A DNA stretch of 64,000 nucleotides, from contig CAYPCN010000001.1 of the NCBI GenBank assembly GCA_964409235.1, positions 158,722 to 222,721 on the forward strand, in the 5' to 3' direction. Position numbers and translations under genes: made by a program. The notes beneath the pieces were generated by a model. The model saw nothing but the letters and a program-made list of their open reading frames with translations. It made no database searches and was not told the origin of the DNA. Numbering within the stretch: the stretch's first letter is position 1; each line of letters begins with the position of its first letter. This document shows positions 26,787-34,357 of the stretch, one piece after another. This DNA is from CAINFV01 sp964409235. Lineage in GTDB: Bacteria; Chlamydiota; Chlamydiia; Chlamydiales; FEN-1388.

Positions 26787-27446
26787 TTATGATTGTTCTT
26801 GACTGGTGCCGGGCTTCTCTTCCCCTTTTTGCTCTGCTTTGAGCTGTTTATCAAGAGTGTCGCGCATCAACATCGCCCGTTCCTTGATAATCGCATATTG
26901 CGGCTGATCTCCAGCGGCGGAAATGGCAAGGTCTAATGAGAACACTGCCATGACGGGGAGTTGTAATTGTAGATAGCAGTCGGCGGCGTGATAATGTGGA
27001 AGGGGATTGCTCGTGTCTAATGTTCCGCAGAGCAGGTATACATTTGCTGCTGTATTGTAGTCTTTTAATCGGTGCAAGCTAGCGGCAAGCCCCAGTGCGT
27101 ATTTGGGAGTCATATAATCAAGCAGCATCAGCAACCGGAAGATGTACGATGCTTCTTTATATCGCCCTTGATTGTAGAGATTATACCCTTGCCCATAGAT
27201 GGCCTCCATGGCCTCATCGCCGAGGTGAAGCGCATGTTTTGGCATCACGCCCTTATTCATTGCTTCCGTGAGAAGGGCTGTGATCGTCTCCTTGGCCGGC
27301 ATAGCAGCCAATCCCGTAGCTTCGTTGATCTTTTCCGCTACTTTCCCGGTGTCAATGTTTTCGATCTCTTTTTCAAACTGCTTGAGCAGTTCATCGGAGA
27401 TTCCCTCTGTGGCTGGCTGTTCTTCGCGTCCTTGTTCTGGTTCCAT
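26787..27446 (-). CDS. translocator chaperone LcrH/SycD type (Scc2-like, CT576-like)
   Basis: 219 aa from ATG 27446 (a TTG at 27458 is the alternative). Three TPRs characteristic of class II chaperones: YGQGYNLYNQGRYKEASYIF, YALGLAASLHRLKDYNTAAN and YHAADCYLQLQLPVMAVFSL. Acidic N-terminus and charged C-terminal tail. It should hold the CopB- and CopD-like translocators in a secretion-competent state. Located directly upstream of the CopB-like gene and downstream of the 703-aa repeat protein gene, after a 183-base spacer. Confidence 0.92.
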   Translation of the reverse strand: MEPEQGREEQPATEGISDELLKQFEKEIENIDTGKVAEKINEATGLAAMPAKETITALLTEAMNKGVMPKHALHLGDEAMEAIYGQGYNLYNQGRYKEASYIFRLLMLLDYMTPKYALGLAASLHRLKDYNTAANVYLLCGTLDTSNPLPHYHAADCYLQLQLPVMAVFSLDLAISAAGDQPQYAIIKERAMLMRDTLDKQLKAEQKGEEKPGTSQEQS

Positions 27447-27629
27447 ACGCTCTTTCAACTCCTCTTCACGACCTCTGCACTTAACCTATACGGAGTTTTC
27501 TATTTCCTATGGAAGATTTTTTTACTACGCTTTGCTCTCTGCCATTCCGAACTGACTTGCTAGGACGACCGACAGGTCCCATCTCCTCTCCACTACGGAA
27601 ATAGCCGCCCTATGTACATCGATTGTACA

Positions 27630-29741
27630 TTACTTAAACATTGCCGACAGAATTTGCATCATCTGCCGTATGACCTCTTTTATTAAGTTATTTGTTGTTT
27701 CTATTCCCGTAATCGTTGCATTGATGGCTTGCTGTTGTTGATCGGTCAAGTTTGAGAGGACATCTATGCGGGCGCCGATTGCAGACAAGTAGGATTGGAG
27801 TCGTTGGTTGATCTTAGCTCTTTCGGCGGCGTTTAAACTGTAGAGGACATTTCTCTGCTCGTTCTTGGCGGTTTGCGACTCTGGGATATCACTGCCGAGG
27901 ATCCCCGGTTTCCAGGCAATCTTCGGATCACGAGCGTTCATACAGTAGGTGTAGTATGCGTCTCGAATCTCTTCGTGGTCATTGCCGAATTCTTTTTCGT
28001 ACTCATTCAACGCATTGGAACTCGACAGTTGAATCCGTCCGTGTGCTTTCGCGTCCTGCCAGACGCCGAGAAAGGCGGAGCTGATCGCATCTACTACCGA
28101 TGCTTGTTGTTCATTTGCAGCTTTGACCTCTTTGCTCCAGGCGAGCACTTTAGACACATTAAGAGATTTGTCCCAGTCCAACATCTTCTCGTCTGGCCCG
28201 TATACGAAGTTTGATGTGTCACCGGTTTTTTCTGGGACCTTATCTTGATAAAATTCCACCCTCGCTTGTGGTTTGCCATCGGAGGACATTGTCACGTTGA
28301 TGACCATGCGATTGCGATACCACGTGTCACCTTCTTTTCCTTTCCAGTCTCCGCTGTACAGAGTGAAGGAGGCTGTTTTGGCTGACGACTTCATATATGT
28401 GCCGAAGAGCGATTCCGCAATATCTTGGAGAGTAATACCCCCATACCCGAGGATGAACAGGCTGGGGTCGGTGCTGAAGACAATCTGTGTATTGGCAGAG
28501 TCGGCAGAGCTGACGAGGGTTGGGTCTTTTGTCACTTTGACGACAACTGGCTCGTCAGAGAAGGTGAAGGTTCCTATCTCGTCCCAATTCGAAATTTCCT
28601 CGTTAGTTTTGTCCGGCGCCCTTCGTGCGCGATAGGCCGTAAACGTTCCGTCGGCAGTCTTTTTGGCGTAGATCACGAGCTGTTTGTTCCATCCTCCGCC
28701 AGTGTCCGTGCCGTCCCTGTACACTGGAGAATTGTAGTACTGCGGCGAGACTCCAGATTCATTGATTGTATTCGCAAGGCCGAGGAGGACGTCGGAAAGC
28801 CGTGCGGTGAGGTTAGCTCCTGTAACAATCTTCCCGCTATACCAATACCATTCGCATACGTTTAACGTGCTGTTCCAGTGGCCAATGGTTTCACTCGAAA
28901 TAGAACTCGTAATGGTGACAACGCCTTCATACCTTTGTTTTGTTAGCTCCTCCGCAAGTTCAAGATCTACCGTACCTGTTCCAACGTACAACGGTACATG
29001 TGAGAGCATCTTGGTGTATTCTTCTCTCTTTTTTGTCAGGAAGGTCACGACTTCAGTTTCGCGAATCTGCGTCACCGATGTCGTGGTGAGCATTTCTGCG
29101 AGGATCTCGAAAATCGAATACATCAGCTTGCTTTTTGCAATGGCTTCTGGAGAGGCTGTTGTTGCTAATTCTGCCTGATACGCTCTGTTGAGTTTTGAGG
29201 AAAGGAACTTGACATACAGGCGTTGATAGTCTTCTGGCGTTGCTGTGACAGGCAACGCTATGACCTCTGGAGAGCCTAAAAAGTCTAAGAGGAGGCGCTC
29301 GAGTTCTTGGGCTGTGGTCTCTCCATAGAGTTGCAATGTAGCTCTTTGATACCATGGGTCTTGTTCCAAGATCAGCCTGGCAATGAATCGAAGGAAGAGG
29401 CGGCGGTAGTCGGCCTCTGTTGCTGTGGCTGGCAAGGAGAGGACTTCTGGGAGCGTCAAAAAATATCGAATGATCTGCTCAACTTCGGCATCTGTGAGCG
29501 TGTTGCCGTGAGCGGCTTGAGTAATCTGCGCAAACCACGGGTTCGTATCTAAGATGTGGTGGGCAATGAATTGCAGATAGAGGCGTCGGTACTCTTCCGG
29601 CGTGGCATTTGCGGGGAGTGCGCGCACCTCGGAAGATAATAAAAACTCTCTCCACATCTCTTGAAACTGATCTTGGGTAAAGTCTTTGCCATACCACTCT
29701 CTTGTAACGTAGGAGAACCAGGTGTCTGATACGATGCCCAT
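27630..29741 (-). CDS. giant repeat protein P703, putative T3S substrate (family with P879 and P630)
   Basis: 703 aa, no known family recognised. Three N-terminal repeats of about 61 aa occupy residues 8-190, each with W[FY]---T, a YG or HG pair, [FI]L--PEV--LP--AT--[DE]Y-RL and a helical end (for example EVLSLPATATEADYRRLFLR). A linker SIFEILAEMLTTTSVTQIRE and KREEYTKMLSHVPLY follows, matching P879 and P630. The middle part is beta-rich and includes GYGGITLQDIAESLFGTY. The last about 60 residues are helical, ending QMMQILSAMFK. No signal peptide or membrane segment. A perfect AAAGGAGG site precedes ATG 29741. Last of four tandem giant genes upstream of the translocator operon, so secretion by this T3S system is inferred. 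Confidence 0.85.
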   Translation of the reverse strand: MGIVSDTWFSYVTREWYGKDFTQDQFQEMWREFLLSSEVRALPANATPEEYRRLYLQFIAHHILDTNPWFAQITQAAHGNTLTDAEVEQIIRYFLTLPEVLSLPATATEADYRRLFLRFIARLILEQDPWYQRATLQLYGETTAQELERLLLDFLGSPEVIALPVTATPEDYQRLYVKFLSSKLNRAYQAELATTASPEAIAKSKLMYSIFEILAEMLTTTSVTQIRETEVVTFLTKKREEYTKMLSHVPLYVGTGTVDLELAEELTKQRYEGVVTITSSISSETIGHWNSTLNVCEWYWYSGKIVTGANLTARLSDVLLGLANTINESGVSPQYYNSPVYRDGTDTGGGWNKQLVIYAKKTADGTFTAYRARRAPDKTNEEISNWDEIGTFTFSDEPVVVKVTKDPTLVSSADSANTQIVFSTDPSLFILGYGGITLQDIAESLFGTYMKSSAKTASFTLYSGDWKGKEGDTWYRNRMVINVTMSSDGKPQARVEFYQDKVPEKTGDTSNFVYGPDEKMLDWDKSLNVSKVLAWSKEVKAANEQQASVVDAISSAFLGVWQDAKAHGRIQLSSSNALNEYEKEFGNDHEEIRDAYYTYCMNARDPKIAWKPGILGSDIPESQTAKNEQRNVLYSLNAAERAKINQRLQSYLSAIGARIDVLSNLTDQQQQAINATITGIETTNNLIKEVIRQMMQILSAMFK

Positions 29742-29778
29742 TGCTCATTCCTCCTTTTCACGTGCTGTACCGCATCTA

Positions 29779-32418
29779 TCAATGGAAGATAGATGTCAAA
29801 ATAGATTTTAAGGTCTGTACAATAGCGTCGAGCAAGCTCATTTGGTTAGAGGTGGCCTGCAGTGTTTGCGACAAGAGGTTTTGCATGAGCTTTCTGGCGT
29901 TGTCAATATTCTCTTTTCGCGCTTGTGTGACTTGAACGTACTGTTGAAGTTGTGCGTTGATCTCGCCAATATACGAGCTTGCTTGCGACCTGACATTCTG
30001 AAGGCTAGTCTTTGAGTAGTTAGATGGATAAGGGACCGTCTCAGGCCATGCCCCAATACCAGGAGCATTCCACGGCCCCCAAAAGCCCGTGCTGATGGTG
30101 GAGCTCAAGTCCATGGACTTGGAGTAAAACCATTCCTCTGCATCTTCCGCCCATTTGAGTTTTTGCTGACCGTCGTCCCTGTATCGTATGTAGACGGCAA
30201 AAGAGTAGTAATTAGGGTGTTGTTCCGATTGATTTTGCAAGTAGATACCGAAGGTCCCGCCGTCGTAATCCCCGCCCTGAATTGTTCCAAGATTGAGTGC
30301 TATCGAGTTAGTGGCGACTCCCGTGGGAAGATTGTTATTCACGAGAATGTTGATTGGCTGATTGAGGCTGGGGTTCACAGTGAAAGAGGCCTGGTTCTGT
30401 CCGAACCATCCGTGAAAGGCCTCTGCCGGACGGTTATAAGGTCCCCCATCCCGAGTAAACTGATGGTCTACGTATTCGATGGTATTAGGTCGTCCACTCC
30501 ACAGGGTTTTCAGATCCGAGGTTAAGAATGTTTTAAACATAACTCCACTTTGATACAGATCTCCTATCTCTTTTTTATCTCCCGTGCTTTTTCTATCGTA
30601 GACTTTTGCGTATACACCAAAGCTGCTTCTATCAAATGCATTGTTCTGCCATTTCGTTGTCATTGCGGTCATCATATTGTCGATCAACGCTCTGTTTTGC
30701 TCCTGACCAATGAGTGTTGAGGATGGCGTGATTGTGACTGACAAAATATTTTGCCAATTGTTTGCAAACCCACCCCATCCATCTCTCTGGGGCGCTCGCA
30801 GCCTGAAGGTGTACGACCCGTCAGAATTCTTCTCCATGATGAAACATGGAAATCCAGGATCGTCGTGAACAGGGTTTGTGACGTTGAAAGTAGCGCTTGA
30901 AGTCCCTTTTGTTTGGATTTCGTTCAACAGCCAGTCTGCGACTTGGCGGATGGTGATTCCTTCTTGTCCCAAAGTCGTACTGCCAAAATCATTGTTATTC
31001 GCGATGATCTGATTGAGTGAGGTAGGGCCGTAGATTGGTGTTGCAGCGATTAAATTCGTGTATTCCTTTTCCCATTCTGAATATATCTGGATTGCCTTAC
31101 TTTCTAGTCGTGCTGTCTGTTGAAGGGTGGTCAACATTTCAAGAACCATCGAAAAAGCAGAGAAGAGCACCCGACGGACCGCATCTTCATGCGGTGAGAT
31201 CGCGTTGGCGGCTTCAGATTTTCCAACGGCAGCGAGTTTTGCATGGAGGAAGCTCATGTAGTGGGCTTTTGTGACCTCATCGTCGGCAATGGGGTCGGAC
31301 GTCTGTAGGCCAAGGTACGCCCGGAATTTCGCGAGAAGCTCATTGGTCAATGGAGCTCCTGTAATGGCTATCGTCGCATCTTGGATGAACTTGGCAATGT
31401 CTAGCCGCTCTGCTACAAAGGCCTGGTACTGCTCGCATGTTTCCTCATTCGTCGGGAGCGGGACGCCAGGGTCGAGAGAGGCGATGGTAGCGCGGAAGAG
31501 CCGTAAAGAGTCGGCAGCGGCCTTGGAGATACCGTACACGCTGTGAGCGGCGGTGATTGTCGGCGAGGTCAAGAAGTATAGGAAGGCCCGCTTTGTGTCT
31601 GCATCAGGAGCAATAGCGTCGTTGGGGTCGAGGAGGAGGGAGGCGCGAAATTCAGCGAGAATATCGACATTTTGGATGATCGAAGTGCCATAGGTCCTTT
31701 TGACGTTGGCGGCAGCATAGGTCGCAAAATCGTGCTCAAGGCCCAAAAAGCTAATGTAGTCAGAGCGGGTGGCAAATTCATCGGGAAGAGGGTCGCCCTC
31801 TTCTAGGCCAAGGTAGGATCGGAAGGAGGCCAGCCGTGCTTCGGTGATATCCGATCCTGTAATGAGCTTGGTGAATTCTGAGATAAAGGCCACGGTCTTG
31901 TTCTGCGTCGCAAGATAGGAGATAAACGCAGCCCGAGCTTCAGAGGTGTTGGGAATGGGGAGATCGCCGACGAGGCTTAAAGAGTTGCGATACCCCTCGA
32001 GAAGATCGACAGCTGCTATGCCTGAGCCGTAGACATCCTTTGTGATCGCCGCGATGAAGAGCAACGTCTCATTCCCTCTCGCTAGGTAGTCGAGGAATGC
32101 TGCTTTGGTCTCGTCGGTCGCTGGCAGTGGATCTGAGGCTGAGAGGCCGAGATAGCTGCGAAAGTTGGCGAGGGTCTGTTCGACGTCTGCTGCAGAGCCG
32201 AGGATCTGTTTAGAAAGAGTGGAGATATAATGGAGCAAAGAGGCCCGTCGCGCAAGGAAGGCAATATAACTCTCCTCCGCCGCTTGAGTGTCGGGGATCT
32301 CTTCTTCAGGACTGAGGCCGAGGTAGAAGCGAAATTGCTCAACAATAGAGGCCTGCTCGTAGGAGCTCCCATAGATCCCGCTGGTGATATTGGTGATATA
32401 TGAGGGAATTGCGCTCAT
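29779..32418 (-). CDS. giant repeat protein P879, putative T3S substrate
   Basis: 879 aa. Seven degenerate repeats of about 57 aa fill residues 7-405. The consensus is [FY]I---TK-[IV]YGS-----LL--FR-YLGL--DPLP----T--AF--FLA, seen clearly in FRSYLGLSASDPLP, FRSYLGLEEGDPLP and FRAYLGLQTSDPIA. The linker MVLEMLTTLQQTARLESKAI and IYSEWEKEYTNLIAATPIYG is shared with P703 and P630, as is a GITIRQVADWLLNEI element. A beta-rich region (about 500-800) and a helical tail ending LKSILTSIFH follow. No export signal of the Sec type. TAAGGAGGG precedes ATG 32418. Only 11 bases separate it from P630 and 37 from P703. Function unknown; a surface, tip or effector role is inferred from context. Confidence 0.87.
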   Translation of the reverse strand: MSAIPSYITNITSGIYGSSYEQASIVEQFRFYLGLSPEEEIPDTQAAEESYIAFLARRASLLHYISTLSKQILGSAADVEQTLANFRSYLGLSASDPLPATDETKAAFLDYLARGNETLLFIAAITKDVYGSGIAAVDLLEGYRNSLSLVGDLPIPNTSEARAAFISYLATQNKTVAFISEFTKLITGSDITEARLASFRSYLGLEEGDPLPDEFATRSDYISFLGLEHDFATYAAANVKRTYGTSIIQNVDILAEFRASLLLDPNDAIAPDADTKRAFLYFLTSPTITAAHSVYGISKAAADSLRLFRATIASLDPGVPLPTNEETCEQYQAFVAERLDIAKFIQDATIAITGAPLTNELLAKFRAYLGLQTSDPIADDEVTKAHYMSFLHAKLAAVGKSEAANAISPHEDAVRRVLFSAFSMVLEMLTTLQQTARLESKAIQIYSEWEKEYTNLIAATPIYGPTSLNQIIANNNDFGSTTLGQEGITIRQVADWLLNEIQTKGTSSATFNVTNPVHDDPGFPCFIMEKNSDGSYTFRLRAPQRDGWGGFANNWQNILSVTITPSSTLIGQEQNRALIDNMMTAMTTKWQNNAFDRSSFGVYAKVYDRKSTGDKKEIGDLYQSGVMFKTFLTSDLKTLWSGRPNTIEYVDHQFTRDGGPYNRPAEAFHGWFGQNQASFTVNPSLNQPINILVNNNLPTGVATNSIALNLGTIQGGDYDGGTFGIYLQNQSEQHPNYYSFAVYIRYRDDGQQKLKWAEDAEEWFYSKSMDLSSTISTGFWGPWNAPGIGAWPETVPYPSNYSKTSLQNVRSQASSYIGEINAQLQQYVQVTQARKENIDNARKLMQNLLSQTLQATSNQMSLLDAIVQTLKSILTSIFH

Positions 32419-32429
32419 ATCGGCCCTCC

Positions 32430-34322
32430 TTAGTGTTTATAAATTGAACGAAGAATGGTACTGATTGCTTCCATGATCGATATCCATAGAGATGAGATTT
32501 GATTGACGGAGTCTCGTCCTTTTTGTAAGACGAGCTGTATCTGCTGCGTGGCATTCTGGACCACCCCTCGTTTTGCTCGCGTGGTGTTGACGTATTGCTG
32601 AATCACAAGGTTCTGCTCCATCCGCTTTTGAAGTTCGGACGTATCGATCATCATCAGTCCCGTCACCTCGTCGGTCCACGTGGCGACGTCATTTAATAAG
32701 TGCCCTTTGACGGCGAGAGGGTAGTACGGAGGAGACCCTGATGGATCGCCTCGCAAGTTGGTGATAACGCTGTAGCTGGCTGATGGGTGGGTAGAAAGGG
32801 CGGAGAACACCTCTTTGACCTTGGTTTCGAGTCGAGCAATATTGTCGTCAAAGGTGTATGGCTGGCCTGTATCTGGATTCGTCAATGGGATGTCTTCAGC
32901 GTCGTATATGGGGAGAGTCGCCGTGCGAGTGACGCGAGTGTAGTACTCTGGGTTCTGGTCTGGCCCATGCTCATCGCGGGGACAGGAGACATCGTTTTTA
33001 TAGGGTTCACTTTTGAGGTAGAAGTCAAAGGTAAACTGGATCGACGGCTTCCCTTCGCTGTCGAGCACTCGTGAAAATGAATAGGCACCCATCGGGCTCT
33101 TGGCATCGCCGAAGGTGACAGGAGTTTCTGGATGCTCTTCGAGAGATCCATACCCCCACCGGATGACGTCTTGGAGCGAGATATTGGCATAGCCGAATGT
33201 GTATAGGGTGAGATCCCAGTCCATAGGATTGGCCTCAGAGGGAATGCGCAACGTCGTATGCTCGCTGATGTCGATCTCGTTCACTGGGACGGCGACGAGG
33301 TTTGGCGCCTGTGTCATCTGCTTTGTGTATTCTTTCTGCCAGTCACTGTAGATCTTGAGCGTGGCCGCACTATTGATAACGACTCTTTCCGAGACAAGCA
33401 GCATCTGATGCAAGCTTGCCATCACGTCTCTGAAGACAGTCCGACGTTGTATCTCTTCGGGCGATAGGGCGGTGGCGGCTTCGAACATTCCTTTCTGGGT
33501 TTGCAGGCTGTTGATGAAGTCGACAAACGACGATTTGAGTGTGGACAGATCGGCCGGGTTGGAAGACAACCCTTTCATCGTCAGAAATTTATTCCATAGG
33601 TCCGTGTGCTCGGCGATCGACAGATGGCCGTAGAAAGCATTGAGGTACTGCAAGAAAAATTCCGATCCCTCCCCGCTTGGGAGCGTATTGGTCGACTGGA
33701 GGGAGGCCAGGTCCATATGCCAGTTCGTGTATTGTTGCACAAAGTCGCGAAATTGCGCTTGTTGCTGCTTTGAGCTACTGTCTCGAGCCGAATACCCATA
33801 GACTTGCAGAAATCTATTCCACAGCGCGATCTGATAGACCTCTTCGGGAGACGCTTCAGGCTGTTGTTGGCTTGGAGGGAGAGCTCCATAGGCGACCACC
33901 CTGTCATAGAGTGTTTTGAGGTAGTTGGTGAAGAGCGCGGATACATCCTGTTTTTCTATTTGATAGCTCTCGAGGGAGAATGTGCGTAAAAAGCTGTTCC
34001 AAATATCCTTCATCTCCACTTGTGTGATGCCTGGGAATAGAGTTGCGGCGAGGACATAGCACGATTCATATTGTGATGACGCAGGTTGTAACGCTGTCGA
34101 TGTCAAAGCATCGACGCTCAACCCCCACGCTTGGTAGCGTTGAAGTAATTGCTTAAAAGCGGTGCGTTGCTGCTCATTCAACGGCTGCGAGACATCGATG
34201 TTGTGGATACCGACAAATCTTTGCCATACAAGGGCTTGCAGAGGGACAGTATCCCCCCCGTATTGTGTCAATGTCCTTGCATAGAACGGATCGAGAAAGA
34301 TGTCGTTGATTTCGATACTCAT
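32430..34322 (-). CDS. giant repeat protein P630, putative T3S substrate
   Basis: 630 aa. Four more divergent repeats at residues 13-290 (for example YGGDTVPLQALVWQRFVGI, WNSFLRTFSLESYQIEKQDV, WNRFLQVYGYSARD, WNKFLTMKGLSSNPADL). The linker LHQMLLVSERVVINSAATLK and IYSDWQKEYTKQMTQAPNLV is the best match to P879. A FGYANISLQDVIRWGYGSLE element opens a beta-rich region. The tail is helical and ends ISTILRSIYKH. GATGGAGGATGAG before ATG 34322 gives a strong ribosome site. No homologue recognised. Same architecture as its neighbours, so the three genes look like products of tandem duplication. Confidence 0.86.
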   Translation of the reverse strand: MSIEINDIFLDPFYARTLTQYGGDTVPLQALVWQRFVGIHNIDVSQPLNEQQRTAFKQLLQRYQAWGLSVDALTSTALQPASSQYESCYVLAATLFPGITQVEMKDIWNSFLRTFSLESYQIEKQDVSALFTNYLKTLYDRVVAYGALPPSQQQPEASPEEVYQIALWNRFLQVYGYSARDSSSKQQQAQFRDFVQQYTNWHMDLASLQSTNTLPSGEGSEFFLQYLNAFYGHLSIAEHTDLWNKFLTMKGLSSNPADLSTLKSSFVDFINSLQTQKGMFEAATALSPEEIQRRTVFRDVMASLHQMLLVSERVVINSAATLKIYSDWQKEYTKQMTQAPNLVAVPVNEIDISEHTTLRIPSEANPMDWDLTLYTFGYANISLQDVIRWGYGSLEEHPETPVTFGDAKSPMGAYSFSRVLDSEGKPSIQFTFDFYLKSEPYKNDVSCPRDEHGPDQNPEYYTRVTRTATLPIYDAEDIPLTNPDTGQPYTFDDNIARLETKVKEVFSALSTHPSASYSVITNLRGDPSGSPPYYPLAVKGHLLNDVATWTDEVTGLMMIDTSELQKRMEQNLVIQQYVNTTRAKRGVVQNATQQIQLVLQKGRDSVNQISSLWISIMEAISTILRSIYKH

Positions 34323-34357
34323 ATCTCATCCTCCATCTTAGAGGGGCCGCACTGTTG

